From Nostocoides sp. HKS02 (GTDB taxonomy: Bacteria; Actinomycetota; Actinomycetes; Actinomycetales; Dermatophilaceae), in contig NZ_CP046121.1 of assembly GCF_009707485.1 (NCBI RefSeq), forward strand, positions 3,410,001 to 3,474,000: a stretch of 64,000 nucleotides of DNA, in the 5' to 3' direction. Shown piece by piece: positions 23,500-33,646 of the stretch. How positions within the stretch are numbered: position 1 is the first letter of the stretch; every line of letters starts with the position of its first letter. The notes under the pieces are model-generated. The model was not told the DNA's origin. It was given only the letters and a program-made list of their open reading frames with translations, and did not search any database. Position numbers and translations under genes: made by a program.

Positions 23500-25250
23500 G
23501 ACCGCACTTCTTCGGGTTGCGCGGCGCGGACCTCCGGCTGCGCGACGTCGACGAGCCCCTCGTGCTGGTCGTCGGCGTGCACGAACTTCTCGCCCATGAA
23601 CCACGAAGCCACAGCGGCGATCAGGCAGGCCGCGATGGCGAACCCGAAGGCGACGATGAGCCCGTTGTGGAACGGCTCGGAGATCAGCGACGGGAAGAAG
23701 GCGTGGCCGGTGAGGTACTGGGCGTCCGCGGGGCGCAGCTGGGCGAGCGTGTGGCTGCCGAGCAGCGACTGCACGGGGTTGTAGCCCAGCAGCGACGCGA
23801 ACAGCACGGCGACCGGTGGCAGGGACGCGACACCGTGTGCCTGCACCGCGGGTATGCCGTGCGCCGTGAGGCCGGCCTGCATCGTCTGGGGGAGCGAGCC
23901 CGCCAGACCGACGATCATCAGCGAGAAGAAGATGCCGATCGAGAGCACCATCGAGGAGTTCTGGAACGTCGTGCTCATGCCACCGCCGACGCCGCGTCGG
24001 TTGGCCGGGAGCGCGTTCATCACCGCGGCGCGGTTGGGCGAGGCGAACAGGCCCATGCCGAAGCCGTTGAGGAAGAGCGCGGCGGCGAACGTCCAGTAGC
24101 TGAAGTTCACCGGCAGGGCGGCGAACCAGAAGAAGCTCACGGCCGCGATCAGCATCCCGCCGGTGGCGAACGGACGGGCGCCGTGGCGGTCGGAGAGCCA
24201 GCCCGACAGCGGCCCGGCCACGAGGAAGCCGACGGTCATCGGCAGCATGAAGACGCCAGCCCACAAGGGCGTCGACTCGAACGAGTAGCCGTGTCGGGGC
24301 AGCCAGATGCCCTGCAGCCAGATGATCAGGATGAACATCAGCCCGCCGCGACCCAGGCCCGACAGCAGGCTGGCGATGTTGCCGAACGTGAACGCCCGGA
24401 TGCGGAACAGGTCGAGGTGGAACATCGGGTGCGCGACTCGCGTCTCGATCACGCAGAAGGCCGCGAGTATGCCGAGGCCGCCGATCATCGAGGCCAGCAC
24501 CCACGGGTTCGTCCAGCCCATCAGGTGGTCGCCGTAGGGCTGGATGCCGTACGTGATCGCGACGAGCACGCCGATCAGGCCGAGCGCGAAGGTGATGTTG
24601 CCCCACCAGTCCATGACGTGGTGCCGCCGTGGGCTGAGGTCGCGCAGCTTGAGGTAGCCCCACAGGGTCCCGAAGATGCTGAACGGCACGGAGACCAGGA
24701 ACACGTAGCGCCAGTGCACCGGCGCGAGGACGCCGCCGATCACGAGGCCGAGGAACGAGCCGGCGATGCCCGAGACCATGTTCAGGCCGAGCGCGAGCCC
24801 ACGCTGGTCCGCCGGGAACGCGTCCGTGATGATCGCCGAGGAGTTGGCCATCAGGAGTGCTCCACCGACGCCCTGCAGGATCCGCATGATGATCAGCCAC
24901 ATCACGCCGGGCGTACCGGTCAACCAGGTCACCGACAGGGCCACCGAGAAGAACGTGAAGATCGCGAAGCCGGTGTTGAACATCTTGACGCGGCCGTACA
25001 TGTCGCCGAGCCGTCCGAAGGTGACGACCAGCACGGCGGTCACCACGAGGTAGCCCATGATCAGCCAGAGCAGGTAGCTGGAGTTGCCGGGAGCCAGCGG
25101 ATTGATCTGCAGGCCACGGAAGATGTCCGGCAGCGCGATCAGCAGGATGGAGGAGTTGATCGTCGCAATCAGGACGCCGAGCGTCGTGGTGGACAGGGCG
25201 ACCCACTTGTAGCGGGGCCCGAGGGCGGGGGGAGTCAGGTGCGAGTTCAT
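23496..25250 (-). CDS. DHA2-type MFS drug transporter
   Basis: A 584-residue major facilitator with about 14 membrane helices. Motif A reads GRLGDMYGR near residue 80, and motif C-like GMVSG/NMVSGIAGSFLGLVIGG lies near 155, typical of drug/proton antiporters of the DHA2 family. A large loop near 460-510 precedes the last helix. ATG 25250 is tentative; an in-frame ATG at 25262 would add four residues, and neither has a clear Shine-Dalgarno. It is first in an operon with the MarR gene. Confidence 0.85.
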   Translation of the reverse strand: MNSHLTPPALGPRYKWVALSTTTLGVLIATINSSILLIALPDIFRGLQINPLAPGNSSYLLWLIMGYLVVTAVLVVTFGRLGDMYGRVKMFNTGFAIFTFFSVALSVTWLTGTPGVMWLIIMRILQGVGGALLMANSSAIITDAFPADQRGLALGLNMVSGIAGSFLGLVIGGVLAPVHWRYVFLVSVPFSIFGTLWGYLKLRDLSPRRHHVMDWWGNITFALGLIGVLVAITYGIQPYGDHLMGWTNPWVLASMIGGLGILAAFCVIETRVAHPMFHLDLFRIRAFTFGNIASLLSGLGRGGLMFILIIWLQGIWLPRHGYSFESTPLWAGVFMLPMTVGFLVAGPLSGWLSDRHGARPFATGGMLIAAVSFFWFAALPVNFSYWTFAAALFLNGFGMGLFASPNRAAVMNALPANRRGVGGGMSTTFQNSSMVLSIGIFFSLMIVGLAGSLPQTMQAGLTAHGIPAVQAHGVASLPPVAVLFASLLGYNPVQSLLGSHTLAQLRPADAQYLTGHAFFPSLISEPFHNGLIVAFGFAIAACLIAAVASWFMGEKFVHADDQHEGLVDVAQPEVRAAQPEEVRS

Positions 25251-25267
25251 TAGTTCAAGCATACTAA
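25250..25267. promoter_or_regulatory. Probable MarR operator at the MFS gene start
   Basis: TTAGT and ACTAA are separated by eight bases, directly over the start of the transporter gene. The minus-strand TAGTAT at 25266-25261 could be the -10. Further TTAG/CTAA halves flank it (ACTAACTAAC on the plus strand). Position and symmetry suit autorepression by the co-encoded MarR protein. Confidence 0.55.
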
Positions 25268-25307
25268 CTAACTCTCTGGTGCTGGCTGACGGGTGGACGA
25301 TGGTGGG

Positions 25308-26306
25308 GTGACCGGTCGACTGGCCAACCTCGCCTTGCTGGTCGTGGTGCCGCTGGCCGCGGCGTCCGGCTTCACGATGTTCCTGCTGGGCAGCGGAGCG
25401 GTCTGGCCGGTCGCCATCGTGCACGGAGTCGTCGCCCTGCTGGTGGTCGCCCTCGTGCCGTGGAAGTCGGTGGTCGTGCGCCGAGGACTGCGGCGGCCAC
25501 GCAGGCCCGGCCGGGTCACCGCGCTAGCCCTCGGAGCCAGCGTGGCGATCGCCCTGGCCACGGGGGTCGCCCACGTCGACGGCGCCCTGTTCGCCGACGC
25601 ACCCCTGACGACGATGCAGCTCCACGTGGGCGTCGGCGTCCTCGCCGCGGTCCTGACGTTCGTGCACGCCCGTCAGCGGCCGGTCCGTGCACGCCGGGCC
25701 GGCCTTTCGCGCCGCGCGTTCCTCCGCCTGGGCGTGCTCACCTCGGTCGCGGGCGTGCTCGAGGCGGGCGTGCAGGCCAGCGGCGCACTCACGGCGCAGC
25801 GCGGCATACGCCGGCCGACCGGGTCGTTCCGGCTCGCGTCGTCCTCGGTCGGCGCGATCCCCGCCACGTCGTGGCTGTTCGACCAGGTGCCCGATCTTGA
25901 CCCGGCGGCCTGGCGGCTGACGGTGACGACCGGCGGCACGTCCCGCGACTGGACACTGGCCGAGCTCGCCCGGTGGAGCGACCGGCAGGTGGCCGTCCTG
26001 GACTGCACCGGCGGCTGGTGGACCGAGCACGAGTGGTCGGGCGTGCGCCTCAGCAGGCTGCTGCCGGCGGGCACCACCGGATCGGTCGAGGTGACCAGCG
26101 CGACGGGCTACTCCCGACGGCTGCCGCTCACCGACCAGCTGCTGCTGGCCACGGCGATCGACGGCCGCAGCCTCTCCCCAGCGCACGGGTCGCCGGCCCG
26201 TCTGGTGGTTCCCGACCGACGCGGGTACCACTGGGTCAAGTGGGTGGTCCGGATCAGCCACGACGACGGCCCGTGGTGGGTCGAGCCGCCCTTACCGTTG
26301 CAGTGA
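25308..26306 (+). CDS. Polytopic membrane molybdenum-cofactor oxidoreductase with internal Tat motif
   Basis: A 332-residue protein. Four hydrophobic helices fill residues 1-120. LSRRAFLRLG with R135-R136 is a twin-arginine motif before a fifth helix. A sulfite-oxidase-type Moco domain follows, with its ligand cysteine at about C233 (VLDCTGGWWTEHEWSGVRL). This matches actinobacterial proteins inserted by Sec for the first helices and Tat for the last. The domain would face outside; the electron partner is unknown. GTG 25308 is chosen over an ATG 15 bases earlier on membrane-start grounds, and both are possible. It is divergent from the MFS gene. Confidence 0.75.
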   Translation: MTGRLANLALLVVVPLAAASGFTMFLLGSGAVWPVAIVHGVVALLVVALVPWKSVVVRRGLRRPRRPGRVTALALGASVAIALATGVAHVDGALFADAPLTTMQLHVGVGVLAAVLTFVHARQRPVRARRAGLSRRAFLRLGVLTSVAGVLEAGVQASGALTAQRGIRRPTGSFRLASSSVGAIPATSWLFDQVPDLDPAAWRLTVTTGGTSRDWTLAELARWSDRQVAVLDCTGGWWTEHEWSGVRLSRLLPAGTTGSVEVTSATGYSRRLPLTDQLLLATAIDGRSLSPAHGSPARLVVPDRRGYHWVKWVVRISHDDGPWWVEPPLPLQ

Positions 26307-26326
26307 GGTCGTGAGAGGGAGGGATC

Positions 26327-26908
26327 ATGGGCGAGTACGTGGTCAGGCCGCTGGCGCCGGACAGCTGGGACGGGTTCGCCGGGCTCGCGGAGCGGCACAA
26401 CGGTGTGTTCGGTGGCTGTTGGTGCACCTGGTTCCACACCCTGAGCGCCGACAAGGAACGCACCTACGAGGGCAACCGCTCCCTCAAGCGGCGCCTCGTC
26501 GACGAGGGCCGAGCGCACGCGGCGCTGGTGTACGACGGGGACGAGGTCGTGGCTTGGTGCGAGTTCGGTACGCCACAAGAGCTGCCGAACATCTACCACC
26601 GCAAGCAGTATGCCGCGGAGCTCGACGTCCTCCCCGACTACCGGATCACGTGCATCTTCGTGGACAAGCGCTACCGCCGACGGGGGTTGTCGTCGGTCGC
26701 CCTCGAGGGCGCCGTCGACCTGATCGCGGCGGCGGGCGGTGGTGTGGTCGAGGGGTACCCGCACGACACCGCCGGGAAGAAGCAGGCGGTCCTGTACAAC
26801 GGAACCCGTGCGCTGTTCGAGCGCGCCGGCTTCACCTACGTCCGCAGCAAGGGCGCGAACAACTGCGTCATGCGCCGCACGGTGCCGGTCAGCCCGCCGG
26901 TCAGGTAG
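26327..26908 (+). CDS. GNAT family N-acetyltransferase
   Basis: A 193-residue protein with the GNAT core: VYDGDEVVAWCEFG (strand 4 region), then ITCIFVDKRYRRRGLSSVALEGAVDLIAAAGGGVVEGYP, whose RRRG segment is the acetyl-CoA pyrophosphate loop, and a C-terminal FERAGFTYVRSKGANNCVMRRTV. The acceptor is unknown. ATG 26327 follows GAGGGAGG. Its end overlaps the convergent TetR gene by eight bases. Confidence 0.8.
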   Translation: MGEYVVRPLAPDSWDGFAGLAERHNGVFGGCWCTWFHTLSADKERTYEGNRSLKRRLVDEGRAHAALVYDGDEVVAWCEFGTPQELPNIYHRKQYAAELDVLPDYRITCIFVDKRYRRRGLSSVALEGAVDLIAAAGGGVVEGYPHDTAGKKQAVLYNGTRALFERAGFTYVRSKGANNCVMRRTVPVSPPVR

Positions 26909-27557
26909 CCGGTCCGGGCTCGAGCAGGAGACGGCACCAGAGGTCCTCCAGCAGGCGCACGTACCGCTCGGTCGACCAGCCGCGCGCAGCCAGCAGGAGG
27001 TAGTACTCCGGCGCATTGGTCGACCACACGATGTCGGCCACCTCGCGGTCGTCGAGATCCGTGCGCAGGTCGCCCGACGCGCGCAGGTCGGCGGCGAACA
27101 GGAGCATGTTCCGCGCCCTGCGGTCGACCAGTGCGGACCACGCCGCGGCGCAGTCGTCGTTGGTCTCGCCGGCGCGCCGCAGGGCATCGATCAGCGGCGC
27201 GGTGCGGGGCATGACTACCCCCATCGACGCGGCATACAGGTGCAGCTTCTCCTGGCCCGTGCGGGCGGCGCGGATGGCGACGACGTAGTCGCGCTGCTGC
27301 GCCGGGATCGGCTCGTCGGACGACCCGAGCACCATGTCGATGACCGCGACGACGAGCTCGGGCTTGCGACCCACGCTGGCATAGACGGTGTCCATGGCGA
27401 CCCCGGCGACCCGGGCGATCTCGGCGACGGTGGTGGCGTCGTAGCCCTTCGCCACCATCAAGCCGCGCGCCGCGTCGAGCACGGCCCGTCGGGTGGCGGC
27501 TGCCTTCTCGGCGCGGACCTCGGATCGGTACGGGCGGGTCTTGACGGGCTCGGCCAC
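26901..27557 (-). CDS. TetR family transcriptional regulator
   Basis: A 218-residue protein with the TetR helix-turn-helix near residues 15-65 (ATRRAVLDAARGLMVAKGYDATTVAEIARVAGVAMDTVYASVGRKPEL). The C-terminal domain gives no ligand clue. GTG 27557 is chosen because a leaderless -10 (TACAGT) lies seven bases upstream; a GTG eight codons earlier would include the -10 in the coding sequence. The divergent neighbour is the cupin gene at 27645. Confidence 0.8.
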   Translation of the reverse strand: MAEPVKTRPYRSEVRAEKAAATRRAVLDAARGLMVAKGYDATTVAEIARVAGVAMDTVYASVGRKPELVVAVIDMVLGSSDEPIPAQQRDYVVAIRAARTGQEKLHLYAASMGVVMPRTAPLIDALRRAGETNDDCAAAWSALVDRRARNMLLFAADLRASGDLRTDLDDREVADIVWSTNAPEYYLLLAARGWSTERYVRLLEDLWCRLLLEPGPAT

Positions 27558-27564
27558 GAGTCCT

Positions 27565-27570
27565 ACTGTA
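27565..27570 (-). promoter_or_regulatory. -10 element for leaderless tetR transcript
   Basis: TACAGT on the minus strand ends seven bases before GTG 27557, and no ribosome binding site is present in between. It supports the shorter start for this regulator. Confidence 0.4.
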
Positions 27571-27644
27571 GCAATATTCACCCGAAGGCGCTTCCGGTCA
27601 ATTAGCCGGTGACCCAGCCCGGTGAACGAGCCCCAGGAGGCAGC

Positions 27645-28181
27645 ATGGTCCAGGTCGCGACGCCAGCCGACGCCGACGCGTCAACGCCGGGGCGGGCGGT
27701 CTTCCGTCCAGCGGGAACCGCTCGGGGCACGTGGGCCATGGGCTCGCTGTTCGAGCACCTGCTCACGGCCGAGGAGTCCGGCGGGACGCTGGGCGTCGCC
27801 GTCGTGACCCAGCCACCGGGCATCGCCACGCCGCTGCACCGACACACCCGCGAGGCCGAGGCGTTCTTCCTCCTCGACGGCTCGATGACCTACCGCGCAG
27901 GCGACGACACGTTCCACCTCGAGGCGGGCGACTTCATCTGGCTCCCGGCCCTCGTGCCCCACGCGTTCCGCGTCACCGGCACCAGCCCGGTGCGCTTCCT
28001 CGGCCTCAGTGACCCGGGCCACCTGCTCGCGCTCTACGACGAGGTGGGCCTGCCCGCCGCCGAGCACCGGTTGCCCGGTGCCGACGGCCGGCCGATGCCC
28101 GAGGAGATCAAGCGCTGGAACGAGGTCGGCCCGCGGTACGGGCTCGAGGTCGTCGGGCCGCCGATACCCGAGGGGGCCTGA
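27645..28181 (+). CDS. Cupin-domain protein (quercetin dioxygenase-like)
   Basis: A 178-residue protein with a single cupin: PPGIATPLHRHTREAEAFFLLDGSMTYRAGDDT (motif 1 with the His and Glu ligands) and GDFIWLPALVPHAFRV (motif 2 His). It resembles quercetin 2,3-dioxygenase-like proteins of unknown substrate. ATG 27645 follows AGGAGG. It is divergent from a TetR gene that may control it. Confidence 0.8.
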   Translation: MVQVATPADADASTPGRAVFRPAGTARGTWAMGSLFEHLLTAEESGGTLGVAVVTQPPGIATPLHRHTREAEAFFLLDGSMTYRAGDDTFHLEAGDFIWLPALVPHAFRVTGTSPVRFLGLSDPGHLLALYDEVGLPAAEHRLPGADGRPMPEEIKRWNEVGPRYGLEVVGPPIPEGA

Positions 28182-28185
28182 GGGC

Positions 28186-29415
28186 TCAGGCCGGTCGGAC
28201 GATCAGGGCGACCTGGTTGCTGCGCACCCGGGTGAGCACGACGACGGCCTCGGAGGTGCCCCGCGGGGGCAGCCGCAGCTGACGGCGCAACAGGTCGGCG
28301 TCCACGCTCACCCCGCGCTTCTTGATCGTCAGCCGGTCGAAACCGTGGTCGCGCAGCCAGCCGCGCAGCGCCTTGACGTTGAACGGCATCGCCTCGACGA
28401 CGGCATACCGGCGCGCGTAGGGGACCTCGACGGACTGGTCGGCGGTGACGTAGCCGACGCCGGAGTCGAGCTCGGAGCCCCCGGTGGCGGCGGTCAGCGC
28501 AGAGACGAGGCCGGCGCGCAACACGGCCCGATCGGGCTCGTAGAGCCAGGCCCCGACCTGGGCGAGGTTGACCAGGCTGGGAGTGTCGTCACCCTCGGCC
28601 TCGGTGACCACGACCGAGGGTGCCCCTGAGCGCAGGACCGCGGCAGTCCGGCCTGCCGTGCGCACGAGCGGGCCCCACCAGAGTGCGCACTCGACGACGT
28701 CGCCGTCCCACGAGGTCCACTGGGCTTCGACGCCGGCCGGGACCGCAGCGTGGGGGAAGCCCGGACTGAGCTTGGCCCCCGTCGCAGGCAGCGCCGCGGC
28801 GATCGACTGCACGGTCTCCCAGGACGGTGAGATCTCGGCCAGCGCGAAGACCCGCCGGGTGCGTCCGGCCGCGTCCGCGACTCCGGGGGTGCGCCGGGCC
28901 GGGTCGAGCCACGCGCCGACGCCGCGGGCGCCCTCGCCTGCCGGGGGCCGGAACGACTCGACCGCCCCGTGCCGGGCGGTCGAGTCGGGCCAGTGCCGCA
29001 GGTTGACGGCCGCCATCGCCGCCGTCACCTCGTCGACGTCGATCGCACGCACGCGCAGGTCGAGGCCGGCCATCGCCATCGCGTCGGCGCCGATGCCGCA
29101 GCCGAGGTCGTGGACCGTGTGGATGCCGGCCGCCCGGAAGCGCTGGGCGTGCTGCGCCGCGACGCCCAGCCGGGTGGCCTGCTCGAGGCCGTCCGAGGTG
29201 AGGACCATGCCGCGGGCGAACTCGCCGAACTTGTCCATGGCGCGGGCTCGCAGCCGCGACTGGTTGAGCGCCGCAGCGACCAGGTCGGGGTCGAAACCGG
29301 CGGCGCGGAGGCGTTGCTGGAGGGGGAGTGCCGACGTCTCGTCGTAGGGTGGCAGCGACTGCAGCAGGCCCCAGCCCTCGCCGGTGGTGAGCTGGCGCAG
29401 CAGGGCGAGATCCAT
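28186..29415 (-). CDS. Class I SAM-dependent methyltransferase with THUMP-like domain
   Basis: A 409-residue protein. The SAM motif is VHDLGCGIGADAMAMA near residue 105, followed by VRAIDVDEVTAAMAAVN. A C-terminal domain (about 310-400) contains YARRYAVVEAMPFNVKALRGWLRDHGFDRLTIKKRGV, seen in the THUMP-like domain of actinobacterial methyltransferases probably acting on RNA. The ATG at 29415 lacks a Shine-Dalgarno; an ATG nine bases earlier is equally possible. It is divergent from groES, sharing an upstream region with the CIRCE elements. Confidence 0.75.
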   Translation of the reverse strand: MDLALLRQLTTGEGWGLLQSLPPYDETSALPLQQRLRAAGFDPDLVAAALNQSRLRARAMDKFGEFARGMVLTSDGLEQATRLGVAAQHAQRFRAAGIHTVHDLGCGIGADAMAMAGLDLRVRAIDVDEVTAAMAAVNLRHWPDSTARHGAVESFRPPAGEGARGVGAWLDPARRTPGVADAAGRTRRVFALAEISPSWETVQSIAAALPATGAKLSPGFPHAAVPAGVEAQWTSWDGDVVECALWWGPLVRTAGRTAAVLRSGAPSVVVTEAEGDDTPSLVNLAQVGAWLYEPDRAVLRAGLVSALTAATGGSELDSGVGYVTADQSVEVPYARRYAVVEAMPFNVKALRGWLRDHGFDRLTIKKRGVSVDADLLRRQLRLPPRGTSEAVVVLTRVRSNQVALIVRPA

Positions 29416-29475
29416 GCGCCGCATTCTGTCGTATGCCGCGGCGGTGTCCGCCGTGGGCGAACGCCTCGAGCACTT

Positions 29476-29502
29476 CTGGCACTCGAGTTGACCGAGTGCT
29501 AA
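29476..29502 (+). promoter_or_regulatory. CIRCE operator 1 (HrcA site)
   Basis: CTGGCACTC, nine bases, then GAGTGCTAA. The right arm is perfect; the left arm has two changes from the consensus TTAGCACTC. It overlaps the -35 hexamer of the groES promoter, so HrcA bound here would block RNA polymerase. Confidence 0.85.
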
Positions 29503-29517
29503 CGACGAGCCTAGATT
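29488..29517 (+). promoter_or_regulatory. groESL promoter
   Basis: TTGACC at 29488-29493 and TAGATT at 29512-29517 with an 18-base spacer, placed between the two CIRCE operators. The start site would be near 29524, at the left edge of CIRCE 2, giving a leader of about 150 bases before groES. Confidence 0.6.
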
Positions 29518-29522
29518 TGCCG

Positions 29523-29549
29523 TTGGCACTCCGGTTCGCCGAGTGCTAA
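29523..29549 (+). promoter_or_regulatory. CIRCE operator 2 (HrcA site)
   Basis: TTGGCACTC, nine bases, then GAGTGCTAA, one base from the consensus in the left arm. It begins at about the transcription start, 47 bases downstream of the first CIRCE, so that both ends of the promoter are covered. Confidence 0.9.
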
Positions 29550-29670
29550 CGCCACCACCAGGGTCGACCCCCGCGACGGCGACCCGATCGGTGGCTGACT
29601 CGGCAGTACCGCAGCACCCAGCACCATCCACCTGTCCAACTTCGACATTCCCGAAGGGGAGGTCCTCAAC

Positions 29671-29964
29671 GTGTCGGTTTCCATCAAGCCGCTCGAAGAC
29701 CGCATCGTCGTCAAGTCCGTCGAGGCCGAGCAGACCACCGCGTCTGGCCTGGTCATCCCGGACACCGCGAAGGAGAAGCCCCAGGAGGGCGAGGTCCTCG
29801 CGATCGGCCCGGGCCGCATCGACGACAACGGCAACCGCGTCCCGCTCGACGTCAAGGTCGGCGACCGCGTGATCTACAGCAAGTACGGCGGCACCGAGAT
29901 CAAGCACGGCGGCGAGGAGTACCTCATCCTCTCCGCCCGCGACGTCCTCGCCGTCGTCGGCTGA
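29671..29964 (+). CDS. groES: Co-chaperonin GroES
   Basis: A 97-residue GroES with the full set of motifs: [36 protein letters not shown] (mobile loop at [10 protein letters not shown]), then [24 protein letters not shown]. It forms the heptameric lid of GroEL. It starts with GTG at 29671, preceded by AGGGGAGGT. It is the first gene of a CIRCE-controlled operon with groEL about 100 bases downstream, separated by a long hairpin. Confidence 0.97.
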   Translation: MSVSIKPLEDRIVVKSVEAEQTTASGLVIPDTAKEKPQEGEVLAIGPGRIDDNGNRVPLDVKVGDRVIYSKYGGTEIKHGGEEYLILSARDVLAVVG

Positions 29965-29984
29965 GCAATCGCACCATGTGAGTG

Positions 29985-30024
29985 ACATGCCCCGTATGCC
30001 GGCTACCCGGCATACGGGGCATGT
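29985..30024 (+). terminator. 18-pair perfect hairpin between groES and groEL
   Basis: Perfect 18-base arms (29985-30002 and 30007-30024) with a CTAC loop, containing GTATGCCG and its complement. No T-run follows. It may be a partial terminator or a processing/stability element that sets the groES to groEL ratio. Confidence 0.65.
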
Positions 30025-30052
30025 CGCCTCTCACCCCGAGATTCACTGTTAG

Positions 30053-31681
<1,629 letters not shown>

Positions 31682-31696
31682 CCCAGCCTGCTCCCC

Positions 31697-31732
31697 GAAG
31701 GCCCGTCCCCGCTGCTGCGGGGGCGGGCCTTC
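31697..31732 (+). terminator. groEL terminator
   Basis: Arms GAAGGCCCGTCCCCGC and GCGGGGGCGGGCCTTC (one G-U pair, 4-base loop) begin 15 bases after the groEL stop codon, followed by TCG rather than a T-run. Confidence 0.8.
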
Positions 31733-31834
31733 GTCGGCGGTGGAGGTGGTTCGCGGTCATCGGTGACAACCTTGTCGGGGGCCCGACCGCTTTCAGGAGA
31801 TGTGCGAGGGCTGGCTTGGGGCGAGGTGGTGGTG

Positions 31835-32386
31835 ATGACACGACCGGTGGCCGCGCCGACCTTCGACGACTACGTCGCGGCGCGTGGGGCGGCCCTGCTG
31901 CGTCGGGCCTGGCTGCTCACCGGTGACCACCAGCGTGCCGAGGACCTCGTGCAGACGGCGCTCGGCAAGGCGTGGCCGCAGTGGCGGAGGATTTCCGAAC
32001 AGGGTGACGGCTCCTACGACGCCTACGTCCGCCGCGTCATGCTCACCACGTACATCGCCTGGTGGCGCCGGCGGTGGAACGCCGAGTACCCCACCGAGGT
32101 CGTGCCCGAGCCCGGCGACAACCCGGACGAGGAGGACCTGGCCACCCTGCGTCGCGATGTCCTCGCTGCCCTCGCCCAGCTGCCGCGGGGTCAGCGGGCA
32201 GTCGTGGTCCTGCGCTACTTCGAGGACCTCACCGAGGCGCAGACGGCCGAGGCGCTGGACTGCTCCGTCGGCACGGTGAAGAGCCAGACCGCCCGCGCCC
32301 TGGCCGTGCTGCGACGCAGCCCCCTGCTGACCTACCAGGACGAGTGGGGCGACAGCGGCGCGGAAGCGGACGGAGGACTCGGATGA
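31835..32386 (+). CDS. ECF sigma factor, SigE family
   Basis: A 183-residue extracytoplasmic-function sigma factor. Region 2 is AWLLTGDHQRAEDLVQTALGKAWPQW near residue 25. Region 4 is LAQLPRGQRAVVVLRYFEDLTEAQTAEALDCSVGTVKSQTARALAVLR near 115-160. It matches the SigE-type actinobacterial group. The next gene overlaps it by four bases and encodes a likely membrane anti-sigma partner. ATG 31835 is chosen over an earlier start because GGCGAGGTGG precedes it. Confidence 0.85.
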   Translation: MTRPVAAPTFDDYVAARGAALLRRAWLLTGDHQRAEDLVQTALGKAWPQWRRISEQGDGSYDAYVRRVMLTTYIAWWRRRWNAEYPTEVVPEPGDNPDEEDLATLRRDVLAALAQLPRGQRAVVVLRYFEDLTEAQTAEALDCSVGTVKSQTARALAVLRRSPLLTYQDEWGDSGAEADGGLG

Positions 32387-33432
32387 CGGACATCGAGAGC
32401 CTGCTGCGTGCGGCGCTGACCGAGTCGGCGCCATTGGACCCGGCCACCGACGGCCTGGCCGACGGGGCCCGCAGGTATGCCGCGCACGCGCGCCGTGTGC
32501 GCCTCGCCAGCGTGGCTGCCGGTCTGGTCCTCGTACTGGCCGGGGGCGGCGCGGTCGCGTCAGGGGCTTTTCGCGACCGTGCCGTCACCCCGGTGGTGCG
32601 GGTCGGTCACCTGACCTGCGCGCTGTCCGGCCAGGACCTGCCCTCGGCGACGATGTCGCGCACCGAACCGATGAGCTCGACCGCGCGGGAGGTCCTCGTG
32701 TGCGCCGACGGCAGCGCTGCCTCGGTGTGGCCCGGGTCGCTGCCAGCCGACGAACCGGTCTCCTCGCCCGCAGACCTGGACTTCCTGCGGTTCGACCCGC
32801 CAGACCGCACCCGGGCGTGCGCCGCGCTGCCCGCGGGACCGGCATACCGGATGCTCGTGCTCGGTCTCGACGGCGTGGTGAGCGTCCGCGACAACCAGAC
32901 GCTCGCCTGCAACGGCTGGCCCGCTCTTGACCGCTACTTCATCGCGCTCGGTGACCAGCAGTGGCAGGAGTGGGCGAGCACCCAGACCGATCCGTTCCTC
33001 AAGTGCCCCTCGGTGCTCCAGCAGCGGCTTCTCCCCGCCTCCGATGCGCCTGCGGCCCTGCGGCCGGGAAGCGTGTTCGCGCAGGCGACGGCCTGCTTCT
33101 ACCCGCTACCCGACGCGAGCCGGCTCCCGCGCGCGAGCGAACCACCGTGGCGAACCGTGCTGAGCACGGTGCAGATCGCGGTGCTCAACGCTGACATCGG
33201 GCGGAAGGGGTCCGCCAAGGTCGCCACCCGGTGTGCGATCCCGCAGACCGGGATGGTGGTCGTCAACACGGTGACGACGAGCGGCCAGTCGGTCGTGCTG
33301 TCGGGCGTGTGCGGCGACGGCAGCGGCGGCACCGTTGCGGCGCTGGTGAACTGGGTGCAGGGGGACCAGGTCGTCGCCAGCCTGGCCACCACGAGGATGC
33401 TCAACGCCGCTCTGGGGATTCCGGGGCCGTGA
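32383..33432 (+). CDS. Membrane protein, probable anti-sigma partner
   Basis: A 349-residue protein with a cytoplasmic N-terminus (residues 1-46), one membrane helix (about 47-65, ASVAAGLVLVLAGGGAVASG) and a large extracytoplasmic domain containing six or more cysteines. It starts at an ATG overlapping the sigma factor stop (ATGA). By position and topology it is the likely regulator of that sigma factor, but no canonical zinc anti-sigma (ZAS) motif is visible. Its 3' end overlaps the convergent S4 gene by 32 bases. Confidence 0.55.
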   Translation: MTDIESLLRAALTESAPLDPATDGLADGARRYAAHARRVRLASVAAGLVLVLAGGGAVASGAFRDRAVTPVVRVGHLTCALSGQDLPSATMSRTEPMSSTAREVLVCADGSAASVWPGSLPADEPVSSPADLDFLRFDPPDRTRACAALPAGPAYRMLVLGLDGVVSVRDNQTLACNGWPALDRYFIALGDQQWQEWASTQTDPFLKCPSVLQQRLLPASDAPAALRPGSVFAQATACFYPLPDASRLPRASEPPWRTVLSTVQIAVLNADIGRKGSAKVATRCAIPQTGMVVVNTVTTSGQSVVLSGVCGDGSGGTVAALVNWVQGDQVVASLATTRMLNAALGIPGP

Positions 33433-33640
33433 CGACGAGGGACTGGCCGGCATACGTCACGGTCTGGCCGGGCCGCACCTGGGTGCCGCGCCGAACGGTG
33501 ACCACTCCGTCGACGGTGACCTCGGCGTTCTCGATCACCATCCGTGCCATCGACCCGTCATCGACGACGCCGGCGAGCTTGAGCAGCTGGCCGAGCCGGA
33601 TGGACTCGTCACGGATGGGCACTTCGAGGGGGCTGCTCAC
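33401..33640 (-). CDS. Small S4-domain RNA-binding protein
   Basis: A 79-residue protein consisting of an S4 fold: IRLGQLLKLAGVVDDGSMARMVIENAEVTVDGVVTVRRGTQVRPGQTV, as in YaaA/RlbA-type proteins that bind structured RNA. It overlaps the convergent membrane protein gene by 32 bases. The GTG at 33640 has a leaderless-type -10 six bases upstream. Confidence 0.8.
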   Translation of the reverse strand: MSSPLEVPIRDESIRLGQLLKLAGVVDDGSMARMVIENAEVTVDGVVTVRRGTQVRPGQTVTYAGQSLVVTAPESPERR

Positions 33641-33646
33641 CCCCCG

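Noticed and set aside
23500..25206. Long minus-strand frame joined upstream of the MarR gene
   Set aside because: It overlaps the MFS gene in another frame and is rich in His/Arg/Pro, so only its last 152 residues are real.
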